The notes below the pieces were generated by a model, which did not search any database, was not told the DNA's origin, and saw nothing but the letters and a program-made list of their open reading frames with translations. The translations under genes and the position numbers were made by a program. Below, piece after piece: positions 44,361-54,146 of a DNA stretch of 62,214 nt. The stretch lies in the IMG/VR virus record IMGVR_UViG_3300009159_000076, positions 1 through 62,214 of that record; one strand, given 5' to 3'. This stretch comes from a virus. The stretch's first letter is position 1. Every line of letters begins with the position of its first letter.

Positions 44361-45239
44361 ATGAGTTTTGTATATGATTTAGCGGACACAAGTTATAAGA
44401 CCGCAGTGTTTTATCAGTCAGGTAGTTGGATAAAACCACAAGGTATAACCATGATATCTATCACGGCTATTGGTGCTGGTGGTGGAGGTAGTGGAGGGGC
44501 TACTAATACATCTGCTAACGCAAGGTCAGGAGGTGGTGGAGGTGGTTCAGGTAGTATTACAAGATTGACTATTCCTGAAATGTTTATAACTGATTCATTA
44601 ATTATAAATATTGGTACGGGTGGTAACGGAGGTGCTGCTGGTTTAGGAAATGGAGGTAGTGGAGGGTCAACAATTGTTGACATGCCTGTTCCGGGTAATG
44701 GTGACATATATACAAGAGTAATAGTTGCTACTGGAGGGTCAGGAGCAGTTGGTGCTACAGGAGGAGTGGCCGCAGGTGCAACTGACGTAGCCGCGGCATT
44801 ATATTCGACATTAGGTATTTGGATGGCTATTGGAGGACAAGGAGGTGGTAACGGATTAACTGCCGCAGGTACTTCGGTAACATATGGAGCGACTATTGGA
44901 CTACCAATTACCTCAGGTGCGGGAGGTGGTGGTATGGCCGCGGCAGGTACCACACCAACAAATGGTGGAGAAATTACAGGCGCAGGGTTTGTGTCTACAA
45001 ACCCTGGTGGTATTTCAGGAGCTACAGGGAATAGAGGGGTTTATTCATTAACACCTTTTTATTCTACAGGAGGAAGTGGAGGTGGAGGTGGAGGGACAAC
45101 TCCAGTTTCAGGTGGTGCAGGAGGTGATGGAAATATTGGATGTGGTGGTGGCGGTGGTGGAGGTGGTACTTCACCCACAGGTGTTGGTGGCATTGGAGGA
45201 AAAGGTGGAGACGGTTTAGTAATAATACAATGTTGGTAA
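44361..45239 (+). CDS. Glycine-rich tail/adhesin protein, copy 2
   Basis: 292 residues, 12 bases after copy 1. Same plan: MSFVYDLADTSYKTAVFYQS, WIKPQGITMISITAIGAGGG, SITRLTIPEMFITDSLIINI, then VYSLTPFYSTGGSGGGGGG and the end GLVIIQCW. Compared with copy 1 the start and end are conserved and the central Gly-rich segments differ, as expected if the middle contacts the receptor. Confidence 0.65.
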   Translation: MSFVYDLADTSYKTAVFYQSGSWIKPQGITMISITAIGAGGGGSGGATNTSANARSGGGGGGSGSITRLTIPEMFITDSLIINIGTGGNGGAAGLGNGGSGGSTIVDMPVPGNGDIYTRVIVATGGSGAVGATGGVAAGATDVAAALYSTLGIWMAIGGQGGGNGLTAAGTSVTYGATIGLPITSGAGGGGMAAAGTTPTNGGEITGAGFVSTNPGGISGATGNRGVYSLTPFYSTGGSGGGGGGTTPVSGGAGGDGNIGCGGGGGGGGTSPTGVGGIGGKGGDGLVIIQCW

Positions 45240-45248
45240 TATAATAAT

Positions 45249-46127
45249 ATGGATTTTCAATATAATTTAACAAACAACTCTCATAAGGTTTTCATTTACA
45301 ACAGTGATGGTACTCACACATGTCAATTACCTAAAGGTGTGTCTATGGTATATGTTATTACAATAAGTGCTGGTGGAGGTGGTGGTGGAGGATTTACATC
45401 CGCCAGTGGAGCCGCTGGAGGAGGAGGTGGTGGAGGTACAGGAGCAGTCAACCGTATCATCATTCCAAAAATATTTTTGACAGATAGTTTAACAGTTGTA
45501 GTTGGTGCCGGAGGTGCCGGAGGTGCTGCAAATACTATTGGTTCTAACGGAGGGGCAACATCTGTAGGATTAAATGTGACAACTGGTGGAGGTGCTCAAT
45601 CATTTTTATTAAGTATTACTGCTGGTGGTGGAGGAGGAAACCCCGGAACTGTGGGGGCTGGTGGTACGGGAGGTGCTGCTGGAGCTACGTCATCGGTAAA
45701 CAATATGGCTATGACAGCTTTAGGTGAGTTTGTATTAAGAGCTGGTATTGCGGGTGGTGATGGTAATGCGACTGGAGCTCCATTGGCTGGTATATACGGG
45801 TCAGGTATTGTTCCTTTATCCGCTGGTAGAGGTGGTGCGGGTCGTACAGCAGGTAACGTTCCAGCCGCTGGTGGTTCTATTTCAGGTAGAGGATTTGTAC
45901 AAGATGTTCCAGGAGGTACTTCAGGTGGTGGTACAGGTGTTGATGGTATGTTTATGCGGAAACCTTTTGTATCACTCGGTGGTACAGGTGGTGGTTCATC
46001 AACAGGTGTGGGTGGTAACGGTGGTAATGGAGGACCTGGTAGCGGTGGAGGCGGTGGTGGTGCTGGAACAACAGGAGGAACAGGAGGACGTGGTGGTAAT
46101 GGCTTAGTAATTATAACTTGTTGGTAA
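45249..46127 (+). CDS. Glycine-rich tail/adhesin protein, copy 3
   Basis: 292 residues, 9 bases after copy 2. MDFQYNLTNNSHKVFIYNSD, LPKGVSMVYVITISAGGGGG, VNRIIIPKIFLTDSLTVVVG, MFMRKPFVSLGGTGGGSSTG, end GNGLVIITCW. Same plan as copies 1 and 2. The lineage-wide conservation of the final CW suggests a structural role, possibly a disulfide or stacking contact. Confidence 0.65.
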   Translation: MDFQYNLTNNSHKVFIYNSDGTHTCQLPKGVSMVYVITISAGGGGGGGFTSASGAAGGGGGGGTGAVNRIIIPKIFLTDSLTVVVGAGGAGGAANTIGSNGGATSVGLNVTTGGGAQSFLLSITAGGGGGNPGTVGAGGTGGAAGATSSVNNMAMTALGEFVLRAGIAGGDGNATGAPLAGIYGSGIVPLSAGRGGAGRTAGNVPAAGGSISGRGFVQDVPGGTSGGGTGVDGMFMRKPFVSLGGTGGGSSTGVGGNGGNGGPGSGGGGGGAGTTGGTGGRGGNGLVIITCW

Positions 46128-46136
46128 TTATATAAT

Positions 46137-46403
46137 ATGACATACGTTGAAATATCAAATATAAACGGAACACCACCTTTTCAAATTTACTTATGTGATT
46201 TTGCGGGTAATAATTGTTCTTTGGTTCAAACTGAATACGACCCCGTTTATTGGCCAGTTATTGTTTATCTTCCATCGTCTTTGATTGGGTCAAGTCAGGT
46301 GATGTGTAAAGTTATTGATGGAAATTCTTGTGAGACTTTTAATATTTTAGTTTGTCCAAGTCCTACACCAACACCGACACCTACCCCAACACCCACTCCT
46401 TAA
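46137..46403 (+). CDS. Stand-alone SprB-like module ending in a Pro/Thr stub
   Basis: 88 residues. Residues 1-72 (MTYVEISNINGTPPFQIYLC ... VMCKVIDGNSCETFNILVCP) are paralogous to the head of the fibre protein at 18690. The protein then stops after a 16-residue PTPTPT run, exactly where that paralogue continues into its linker and C-terminal domain. It is either a truncated fibre gene or a functional single-module protein. The spacing (9 bases after the previous stop) and intact start favour expression. Confidence 0.6.
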   Translation: MTYVEISNINGTPPFQIYLCDFAGNNCSLVQTEYDPVYWPVIVYLPSSLIGSSQVMCKVIDGNSCETFNILVCPSPTPTPTPTPTPTP

Positions 46404-46443
46404 TATATTTCATTTTTAATATTCATAAAAATAAATTTCTTGT

Positions 46444-46450
46444 TATTTAT
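46444..46450 (+). promoter_or_regulatory. TATTTAT motif, putative late promoter
   Basis: TTATTTATAT, exactly 5 bases before the ATG at 46456. Confidence 0.52.
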
Positions 46451-46455
46451 ATGTA

Positions 46456-48540
46456 ATGGCACTTGGATTTCAAAATTGTTGTGATGTAGAAGATTATTTT
46501 TATGTAACTGGTATACCTGGTTCGGTTTCTGAATTTGAAATATATTATATTCAAACTGTTGAAGGTGAAAAACTATGTGGTACATATGTTGAATTACCTA
46601 CATTAGATTATCAACCAATTACCTATGATTTAATAGGTATGACAGCACAGACAAGTTGTACAAATTGTATTTTATTAAATCCTTGTCCAACAGGAATTAC
46701 TATAGATTTCGGAACTCAAAGTACTGGAATTTTCACACCTGTTAATGAGTGTAATGTTAAAACTATCTTTCCTTTTGATGTTGAATGTAGAACTGTGGTA
46801 CCTGTAATTGGTGAAGGTAACGTAAACGGTTCGGTAAGTTTATTTGTTACAGGTGGTACTCCACCTTATAATTTTTATAGTGCGGGAACACAAACTCAAA
46901 TAGGTGTGGGTATTTTACCGACTAATAATGAGTATTTGTTATATGAAAATGTCCCGGCAGGTGATTACTCAATTTTAGTTCATGACTTTTGGGGAGATAA
47001 TGTTCAGGTTGTTACTTGTAATATACCTCTTGTTCCTGACCCGTTATATGTTGAATGTCAACCTAACTCACCTGAGTTTGGTTTACCATCAAGTGGTTCT
47101 TTAGATTTGTTAATAACAGGAGGGACTGAACCATATTCGATTTATTTGAGTGGTAATCCTGTTAGTTTACCTATATTTAATCTAACGGCAGGAACATATA
47201 CATTAGTTATTGAGGATAATGGTGTTGAAGATTATTTTCAAACTGAAACAATTACTTGTACTTTATTAAATCCTGAGGATTTAGTTTATCCTGATAAGTT
47301 ATGTATGAACTTCCAATACTGTGGGGTTAACTTCTATTTAGATTTTGTAAGTGCGTCAACACTTAATTCAAGACCTGTATATAACTTATCGACACCAAGT
47401 GAAATAAGTGTTACAGGAATGACAATATATTATGATGAATATTGGTTAAGTTCAATTGAAACTCATAACTCTCCATTACCTATCCCAACAGATTGTGAAC
47501 AATCAAATGTGGTATCGTTTAAAATTGGAAATACATTTTCAGACCAACCTAATGGTTCTAACTGGATTGGTGGTGGTACATTTGCAAATACTAATCCAAT
47601 AGTTGTTACTTCAGGACAATGTTCGCAGATAACACCAACAGTTATTACTAATGCTCAAGGAGGGTGTGGTTTAACAGATAATATTGGTAGTGTTATATTA
47701 TTACCAAATCCATCGTCAGGTCAACCATATACATATTATGTTGATGGTATTGAGTATAACACTCCTGTAGTTAGTAATTTAGGTAATGGTGGACATACTG
47801 CTCAAGTCTTAGATGTTAACGGTAATTTGAGTAATGTTGTATCATTTACAATTAATAATTCTCCGTTATCACAAACCTATTGGGATTATTGCTCATATGT
47901 AAATACATTTACAAATACAATAAATGGAGGGATAAAAAAGGATAATTTTAAAGCGAGATTTCTAAATACAACCTCAAATTGTTCAATTAAAGCTAAACTA
48001 AGAATTATTTATGAATATGCGGAATGGTCGCCCAATAATGAAAATACAACTCAAAATATCAGTCCATATACAGGTACACAATTACTTGTATATCTAAATA
48101 ATGTTGTACAACAAACAGCAACTTTTCAGTTAATAAGTTCACAAAATACTACTTTTATAATTCCAAGTTGTTCACCTACAAATACGTTTCAACCGTTTAC
48201 AAAAACTGTTCAGGTATACGAAACTACAAATTTTGTAAATTTTATAACATTAAATTCACTTGTTGAGGTGAAAGGTGTTGGATTTGCTTGGGTTTGGAAT
48301 ACTACAACACCTCTTCTTGATTACCCACAATGCTTCCCCGCAGTGTCAGGAACCTCAACCGTGCAAATTTTTAATGCTACACTATCGTTTCCCCCAAATT
48401 GTCAGTGTATTTTACCGCCACAAGATGTAACAATTGGTGTTTCGCAAATTAATGTGAATCGAAGAAATACAACGTTAGTTGGTAATGTTATATTAAATAC
48501 ACCGGCAAATATACCAGCAAATATGAATTGTACAGTATAA
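46456..48540 (+). CDS. Tail surface protein: CC module plus SprB-type repeats
   Basis: 694 residues. Residues 1-80 (FQNCCDVEDYFYVTG ... TSCTNCILLNPCPTG) form a Cys-rich module that also starts the minus-strand beta-propeller protein at 53915 (FSGCC ... [15 protein letters not shown]). Then come two clear SprB-type repeats at about 110-195 and 196-275 (LFVTGGTPPYNFYSAG, AGDYSILVHD; LLITGGTEPYSIYLSG, AGTYTLVIED) and a weaker one at about 395-465 (GGCGLTDNIGSVILLPNPSS). The C-terminal 220 residues are a unique domain. A long tail appendage is likely. Confidence 0.6.
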   Translation: MALGFQNCCDVEDYFYVTGIPGSVSEFEIYYIQTVEGEKLCGTYVELPTLDYQPITYDLIGMTAQTSCTNCILLNPCPTGITIDFGTQSTGIFTPVNECNVKTIFPFDVECRTVVPVIGEGNVNGSVSLFVTGGTPPYNFYSAGTQTQIGVGILPTNNEYLLYENVPAGDYSILVHDFWGDNVQVVTCNIPLVPDPLYVECQPNSPEFGLPSSGSLDLLITGGTEPYSIYLSGNPVSLPIFNLTAGTYTLVIEDNGVEDYFQTETITCTLLNPEDLVYPDKLCMNFQYCGVNFYLDFVSASTLNSRPVYNLSTPSEISVTGMTIYYDEYWLSSIETHNSPLPIPTDCEQSNVVSFKIGNTFSDQPNGSNWIGGGTFANTNPIVVTSGQCSQITPTVITNAQGGCGLTDNIGSVILLPNPSSGQPYTYYVDGIEYNTPVVSNLGNGGHTAQVLDVNGNLSNVVSFTINNSPLSQTYWDYCSYVNTFTNTINGGIKKDNFKARFLNTTSNCSIKAKLRIIYEYAEWSPNNENTTQNISPYTGTQLLVYLNNVVQQTATFQLISSQNTTFIIPSCSPTNTFQPFTKTVQVYETTNFVNFITLNSLVEVKGVGFAWVWNTTTPLLDYPQCFPAVSGTSTVQIFNATLSFPPNCQCILPPQDVTIGVSQINVNRRNTTLVGNVILNTPANIPANMNCTV

Positions 48541-48548
48541 AAACTATT

Positions 48549-48561
48549 AAAAGATAATTAT
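48549..48561 (+). promoter_or_regulatory. AAAAGATAATTAT element, second copy
   Basis: Identical to 28477-28489; here it ends 5 bases before the ATG at 48567. Role unknown. Confidence 0.25.
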
Positions 48562-48566
48562 AATAA

Positions 48567-50768
48567 ATGGGATACGTAATAAAAGAAAATCAAGGGTTAC
48601 TGATAACAAGACTAACCGATGTCGGTAGAAGAAAAATATCAGAAGGAAACTTTAATATAAGTTATTTCCAAATCGGAGATAGTGAAGTTAATTATAGTGC
48701 AATACCTGATTATAATATTTCAAATTTTCAAATTTTAGAACCATCATTTAACGCACATAATAATGTGGGAGTTCCTCAATCAAATAAAAATGATGTAAAA
48801 TATCCATATTATTTACAAGGAACTACAGGAATCACTTATGGTCTTCCATTTATGGCATCTGCTGATGATTCTGTTTACAATACTGCGGCACCTAGTGGAT
48901 TTTTTAGTGCTAGTACCGCAACCACATGTTACGCACCATATCATACATCAGCATATACTTATAATTCACAATATACTGTAAATTTAGCTTCATCATCATT
49001 TAATGGTAATTCATCGATTATGACTTTAACGTCTAATCCATGTTCTGACTCAGCATCGGGAACTACAATATCTGCGGGAACACTTGTTACCATTTATATG
49101 AGTGGTGGTTCATCATGTGGTTGTATTAGGTCATGTTATCCGGTATTGACATATCAAGTGACGGCATGGAATTCAGGAACATTACAATTGACAGTCGATA
49201 GACTTTTACCAGATTTAAATGGGTTAGGATATACAGGAACTGCTAGATTATTCTTTTATCCTTCAGGAATGACTGGATACGATTTACCAACTCCTATGAA
49301 CTATTGGAGTGATAGTGTTATTAATTATGAATCAGTTTGTACTCCTGAAGATGGTTTAGTTAAGATTTGGAATATGAATATTCCTTGGAGTGAGAATCCT
49401 GCAGGTTTATTAACAACACAAGATAAGAGTTTTGAAAATTTTGGTTCAGTTGATTATATTAGCACAAAAGAATATTACGGTTATATGTCATCAAGTGGAC
49501 AAACAGATACTTCAGGAACTTCTTACTATAATTCTTTTTATGAAGAAATTATTGTTACACCTGAAGAACAAAAGGCTATTGCAATTGTTCACTATACTAA
49601 TAACACCATAATTAATTTTTATGGTGAAAAATTTGCTTGTGAAGCGTATGACAATACTGACCCTGGTGCAACAGGACAAGCGAGAAACTTCTCAATAAAT
49701 CTACCTTGGTTGATGTGGCATAAAAACCCAACATCATGTTGTAGTGGTGAAACATTTTACATTGACCCAGCAGGATTCGATAATTACGATTTATTAACAC
49801 CTTATTACATACAATCAACTAAAAATGTTGATATGAATAATCCAGGTATTAGATATTATCATTTATATGATACTCATGCTAATCCCGTTACAGGTAAACC
49901 AAATAGAGTAGGTAAAGTTTTCCCTGATGATAAAGTTATTATTTTTGATGATGATGAAATCATCGCGGCTATGTCATATATCTCAAATAGAAATTTCACA
50001 TTGCCAGCACCAAAATTAGGTTTAATTGTTCCAGGTTCTTGTGGTGATACTTCTACTGACGGATTATTAGATAATGACCAACAAGTTTGTTGGGTAACTT
50101 ACGGATTTGAAGGTGATTGGCAGGGGATGCATTGTAACTATTATCAAAAAATTATTGGACCAACATCAGGTTGTAATTTAACAGAACAAAACATAACAGT
50201 TAGTTTTGGTAATGAGTTTAAATGTATGACAACAGGAACTACAAGTGGGTTTGGGGCTAACGGATTTTTTATTTTAGCTCAAACTGGTACAACATCACAA
50301 TTAAGACCTGACCCTGAAGAATGGGTAAAAATTGATTATACATCTGATTTATCAAATTATATATTACCTAACTCTTACATCAATCCTGTAGGGTTAAGTG
50401 CTTTAACATTCACAATAACACCATCAGCATATACGGGAGGTGACTCTTATTTACTTAACGAACAAATTATCATCCCAAGTAATTCTGAATCTGATTTAGG
50501 TTTGTTAGGATTTGGTGATGAGTATTCATTCTATGGTAATGTTAATACTGATATTCAGGCAACAATCTATGAAATGAGATATTTGATTAATTTACCTAAT
50601 AATCAATTTGTTAGTTCTACAAATCCAACATGGACTAGTGGAACCCCAGCTTACATGTCTGAAATTGGATTATATGATACAAATAAAAATTTATTAGTGT
50701 TAGCTAAATTCCAATCACCACAATTAAGACAAGGTATTCAACAGGCAGTAGTTAAGTTAGATTTCTAA
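48567..50768 (+). CDS. Tail-fibre-like / baseplate appendage protein
   Basis: 733 residues. The N-terminus (GLLITRLTDVGRRKISEGNF then NISYFQIGDSEVNY) matches the pattern of phage tail-fibre N-termini (LTxxGRxxIxxG ... IGDG), a baseplate-attachment domain. The middle contains a Cys-containing region (CGCIRSCYPVLTYQV) and, at about residues 455-480, KVIIFDDDEIIAAMSYISNR followed by NFTLPAPKLGLI. The C-terminal domain (TDIQATIYEMRYLINLPNNQ, AYMSEIGLYDTNKNLLVLAK) resembles the end of tail-fibre or collar proteins. No membrane segment. Last gene of the rightward virion block. Confidence 0.55.
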   Translation: MGYVIKENQGLLITRLTDVGRRKISEGNFNISYFQIGDSEVNYSAIPDYNISNFQILEPSFNAHNNVGVPQSNKNDVKYPYYLQGTTGITYGLPFMASADDSVYNTAAPSGFFSASTATTCYAPYHTSAYTYNSQYTVNLASSSFNGNSSIMTLTSNPCSDSASGTTISAGTLVTIYMSGGSSCGCIRSCYPVLTYQVTAWNSGTLQLTVDRLLPDLNGLGYTGTARLFFYPSGMTGYDLPTPMNYWSDSVINYESVCTPEDGLVKIWNMNIPWSENPAGLLTTQDKSFENFGSVDYISTKEYYGYMSSSGQTDTSGTSYYNSFYEEIIVTPEEQKAIAIVHYTNNTIINFYGEKFACEAYDNTDPGATGQARNFSINLPWLMWHKNPTSCCSGETFYIDPAGFDNYDLLTPYYIQSTKNVDMNNPGIRYYHLYDTHANPVTGKPNRVGKVFPDDKVIIFDDDEIIAAMSYISNRNFTLPAPKLGLIVPGSCGDTSTDGLLDNDQQVCWVTYGFEGDWQGMHCNYYQKIIGPTSGCNLTEQNITVSFGNEFKCMTTGTTSGFGANGFFILAQTGTTSQLRPDPEEWVKIDYTSDLSNYILPNSYINPVGLSALTFTITPSAYTGGDSYLLNEQIIIPSNSESDLGLLGFGDEYSFYGNVNTDIQATIYEMRYLINLPNNQFVSSTNPTWTSGTPAYMSEIGLYDTNKNLLVLAKFQSPQLRQGIQQAVVKLDF

Positions 50769-50815
50769 ATTATTTACTATTAAGTTAATTACTTTAATAT
50801 TAAATCTAATAAGTA

Positions 50816-51418
50816 ATGTTAGATATGGCAAAAAGTATTAAAAATTCTCCTAAAATTTTGGGATTGGATGTTTCCACTAAAACTATTGGTGTGGCATTGT
50901 TTGATTTATCTTCAAGAGATTTATTGGAGTTAACTCATGTTTCACCGCAACCAAAACCGACACCTGAAACAAAGATTGAGGAGATGTTATTAAAATCTGC
51001 AACATTCAGAAAAAAGTTGGAAGAATATAAAGGCGTTGGTGTTGTTAGATGTGTGATTGAAGAACCTTTATTAAATAGTAATAATGCTTACACCATCGGA
51101 ACCTTATTAAGATATAATACATTAATTACTAAAGAAGTTTATGATGTATTAGGTATCGTTCCTGAATACGTATCAACTTATAACTCAAGAAAAGAAGCTT
51201 GGCCTGAATTAGTTAAGAAAAACGAAAAAGGTAAGTTTGTTTTATTTGGTGGTTATCCTAAAGATTGTGATAAGAAGATGATTATATGGGAACTTGTCGC
51301 AAAAAGAGAACCACAAATTAATTGGTTATACACAAGAAATAATACATTAAAGAAAGAGAATTTTGATATGACAGATGCTTATACGGTTGTATTAAGTTAT
51401 CTAAATTCAAAAAATTAA
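50816..51418 (+). CDS. RuvC-like Holliday-junction resolvase/nuclease
   Basis: 200 residues with an RNase H-type fold. Motifs: KILGLDVSTKTIGVALFDLS (first catalytic Asp in GLDVSTKTxGVA, about 14-33), VRCVIEEPLL (second acidic site, about 80-89) and ENFDMTDAYTVVLSYL (third, Asp pair, about 181-196). Such enzymes resolve branched DNA before packaging, the role endonuclease VII (gp49) has in T4. ATG 50816 is used; a second in-frame ATG at 50825 (MAKSIKNS) is equally possible. It lies between the virion genes and the leftward island; its stop is 21 bases before the shared terminator. Confidence 0.75.
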   Translation: MLDMAKSIKNSPKILGLDVSTKTIGVALFDLSSRDLLELTHVSPQPKPTPETKIEEMLLKSATFRKKLEEYKGVGVVRCVIEEPLLNSNNAYTIGTLLRYNTLITKEVYDVLGIVPEYVSTYNSRKEAWPELVKKNEKGKFVLFGGYPKDCDKKMIIWELVAKREPQINWLYTRNNTLKKENFDMTDAYTVVLSYLNSKN

Positions 51419-51439
51419 TAAGATTTTTATTTAAAATTT

Positions 51440-51463
51440 AAGGTGTCATTTGACACCTTTTTT
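51440..51463. terminator. Bidirectional terminator between convergent genes
   Basis: AAGGTGTC-ATTT-GACACCTT (51440-51459) followed by TTTT on the plus strand; on the minus strand the flanking AAATTTTAAAT region supplies T-rich sequence as well. It separates the rightward RuvC-like gene from the leftward propeller gene, whose stop codon is immediately beside it at 51465. Confidence 0.85.
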
Positions 51464-51464
51464 G

Positions 51465-53915
51465 TTATGTACACAATACTGATATATTGTTGTCTAAACT
51501 ATTTTCAACATAGATTCTATCATATTTACTATCGTAAGCAACACCTCTTGGTAAATTACCAACTGGAATTGTTTTAATAACGGTATTAGTTAATACATCT
51601 ATAACACTAACATTATCTGTTGTAGCATTACTTACATACAGTGTGTTACTGTTAGTGTCAAATGCCATATCTATTGGATTTGTACCAACAGTTATTGTTG
51701 TTCCTGTTGTGTTAGTTATTGGGTTAATTGTTATGACTTTATCAGTACCATTTAAAAGTGTGTATACAGTATTATTTATTGGTACATATAAACAGTATCT
51801 AGGTAAAGAACCTGAAGGCATGTTAATTGTTGATGCGGTTATTCCTTTTATAGTATCTATTGTTACCACAGTACTGCTTATTGAGTTTGGTACATATACT
51901 TGTAAATTATTTTCATTAAATGCTGGTTGAATTGGTCTAGTTCCTGTTGTATAAGTATTTACAATAGTACTTACCGGTATTGAACTTACTGTTCCTCCAT
52001 CATATTCAGCAACATATAATACTTCGTTTATAGTATCATACGTTAATCCAAAAGGTCTTAATCCTGTTGGAATTGTAGAAATTACCGATAGGGTAAGAGG
52101 ATTTATAACTGATATGGTATTCGCTGAGAAATTACTAACGTATAATAATTTACTATCGTTACTTAATACCCCACCTCTAGGTTGAATACCAACTGGGATT
52201 GTTGATACAATAGAATAATCATTAATATCAATTACTGAAACATTATTACTTGTTTCGTTAATTACATACATATATTCGTTTACACTATCAAATACTATAA
52301 AGAATGGGCCTGTTCCCACTGATATTGTTTGTATTATGTTTGGACATGATTGTGTTGGTGTTGGTGTTGGACTGAATGTTGGTGTTGGTGTTGAGGTTGG
52401 AACTGGTGAACAGAACTTGCAATCAAATAAATTACCACTTTCAATAGACTCTAAAATATTTGTAGGAGAACCTAAAATATCTGAGACATAAGTAACACAC
52501 GATGATTTACCATCAATTATAACACTAAATGTTGCACCTGTTGAAAATGGTATATCTCCTGAAACCACATAAGTTGTTCTACCATTACAGTCTTGTAAAA
52601 ACTTGGAATATAAACTTGTAAATTTAGATGAGAAAGTATCATATGATACTGTACCACTAACTATAACACCTTTAATTGCGTTTGTTGGTGTAACACTTGG
52701 AGTTGGACTTGGACCAGGATATGAATAACTTACCCCACTAAAAATAAGTGATTTACCATTACACAGAGGTGTAGGTGTTGGAGTTGTTGTAGGTGTTGTT
52801 GTTGGTGTTAATGTCGGTGTTGGAGTTGGAGTTGCTCCTGATGTAATATTACAATCAAATACTGCGGTGAAATCAAATGTATCACAAGCATCTGTTAATG
52901 TTGGTGTTGGTGTTGGACATGATGTGTTAAAATATGTTTCGTCTAAATCAGGACAAACAGTATTACTACCTGTCGGTCCAAATAATTGACATTCACCGTT
53001 TACACAACTTGATAAACACCATCTTGTTTCTCCTGTGTTATAATATATGTAATACGGATTAGTGTTATCTGGTTTGTAGAATACGTTTCGTTGACCAAAA
53101 ACACCATAGTTGTAATAAGTTCCGTCGTAATTTGTATAAGCACTTAAATTTGTAAACACACAATAACTTGACTGAGGACATGCAGTATAAACTGGACTTG
53201 GAGTAACAGTAGGTGTTGGTGTCGTTGATAAAGTTGGTGTTGGTGTATTACAAAATGTTGGTAGAGGTGTTTTTGTAACAGTAGGTGTTGGGGTTTTTGT
53301 CGGTGTAATTGATAGTGTTGGGGTTGGAGAACTTGTTACGGTAGGTGTTGGAGTCTTTGTTGGCGTGATACTTGGAGTTGGTGTAACAGTTCTTGTTGGG
53401 GTATGTGTTGGAGTTATACTTGGTGTTGGAGTATTAGTTGGGGTTTTTGTTACTGTAGGTGTATTAGTCGGGGTTTTTGTTACTGTAGGTGTATTAGTTG
53501 GTGTTTTTGTTGGTGTAACAGTTTTTGTTGGAGTATTTGTTGGTGTTTTTGTTGGAGTTTTTGTTGGAGTTGCACTTGGTGTGACAGTTTTTGTTGGAGT
53601 GTTTGTCGGCGTTTTTGTAGGGGTGGCACTCGGAGCGGGTGTAGATGTCGGAGTAGGTGTAGGACCTGGTACACAAGGATAGACCGTGGTACATGCAGAA
53701 CAAGTTAAATAACTTGTTGTATTTGCTGAAATTAAATTATATTCTGTTCTACCACTAACAAATCCTGAAGTTAAATACTGTGAACAACCTGTATACTTAT
53801 CTGTTATTAAATAATAAGATGTGTTAGCAGAGAAGGTTCCCCCAGAATAATTCGACTGAATTTGGAATGTAGTACCACTACAACAACCTGAAAATGAATA
53901 CCAATTTAATGCCAA
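51465..53915 (-). CDS. Beta-propeller adhesin with CC module and Pro/Thr linkers
   Basis: 816 residues on the minus strand. Residues 1-80 are the CC module shared with the protein at 46456. About 85-245 is a long Pro/Thr linker ([10 protein letters not shown]-type units). Cys-rich modules and shorter Pro/Thr linkers follow to about 520. Residues 522-816 are seven blades of a YVTN-type beta propeller, each about 42 residues with the pattern VGxxPxxxxxDxxNxxLYVxN followed by VSVIDxxTxxVxxTIP; the last blade is short ([14 protein letters not shown]). YVTN propellers occur in bacterial and archaeal surface proteins; in a phage virion this would be an adhesion tip. No signal peptide. Transcribed leftward with the small gene upstream. 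Confidence 0.72.
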   Translation of the reverse strand: MALNWYSFSGCCSGTTFQIQSNYSGGTFSANTSYYLITDKYTGCSQYLTSGFVSGRTEYNLISANTTSYLTCSACTTVYPCVPGPTPTPTSTPAPSATPTKTPTNTPTKTVTPSATPTKTPTKTPTNTPTKTVTPTKTPTNTPTVTKTPTNTPTVTKTPTNTPTPSITPTHTPTRTVTPTPSITPTKTPTPTVTSSPTPTLSITPTKTPTPTVTKTPLPTFCNTPTPTLSTTPTPTVTPSPVYTACPQSSYCVFTNLSAYTNYDGTYYNYGVFGQRNVFYKPDNTNPYYIYYNTGETRWCLSSCVNGECQLFGPTGSNTVCPDLDETYFNTSCPTPTPTLTDACDTFDFTAVFDCNITSGATPTPTPTLTPTTTPTTTPTPTPLCNGKSLIFSGVSYSYPGPSPTPSVTPTNAIKGVIVSGTVSYDTFSSKFTSLYSKFLQDCNGRTTYVVSGDIPFSTGATFSVIIDGKSSCVTYVSDILGSPTNILESIESGNLFDCKFCSPVPTSTPTPTFSPTPTPTQSCPNIIQTISVGTGPFFIVFDSVNEYMYVINETSNNVSVIDINDYSIVSTIPVGIQPRGGVLSNDSKLLYVSNFSANTISVINPLTLSVISTIPTGLRPFGLTYDTINEVLYVAEYDGGTVSSIPVSTIVNTYTTGTRPIQPAFNENNLQVYVPNSISSTVVTIDTIKGITASTINMPSGSLPRYCLYVPINNTVYTLLNGTDKVITINPITNTTGTTITVGTNPIDMAFDTNSNTLYVSNATTDNVSVIDVLTNTVIKTIPVGNLPRGVAYDSKYDRIYVENSLDNNISVLCT

Positions 53916-53919
53916 TTTT

Positions 53920-54141
53920 TTAAATACTTGTTGTTCCCGTTATTATACAACCAACTGAATCAGTTACCCTTAAATCATATCCATTCAATTCTTGGATAGG
54001 AGTTGGGACACTAAAACTATACGGTAAATCACCACTATCTATACTAGATATAAAATAACAAGGTGTACCACCTGAAAGACATAAATAAATGTCAAATGGT
54101 GTTGAACCTGTAATACTACTAACCGTAATCGTTGTTGGCAT
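53920..54141 (-). CDS. Small SprB-like module protein (leftward)
   Basis: 73 residues: [20 protein letters not shown] ... [19 protein letters not shown]. Paralogous to the stand-alone module at 46137 and the head of 18690, here with no linker. The stop is 4 bases before the propeller gene start, so the pair forms a two-gene leftward operon with a TATTTATA motif 5 bases before this start. Possibly an attachment partner of the propeller protein. Confidence 0.6.
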   Translation of the reverse strand: MPTTITVSSITGSTPFDIYLCLSGGTPCYFISSIDSGDLPYSFSVPTPIQELNGYDLRVTDSVGCIITGTTSI

Positions 54142-54146
54142 ATGAT

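Noticed and set aside
53365-53708. Plus-strand open frames rich in Val/Gly or Cys/Trp opposite the propeller gene
   Set aside because: Antisense readings of the Pro/Thr linker codons (ACA, CCT repeats); no plausible product.
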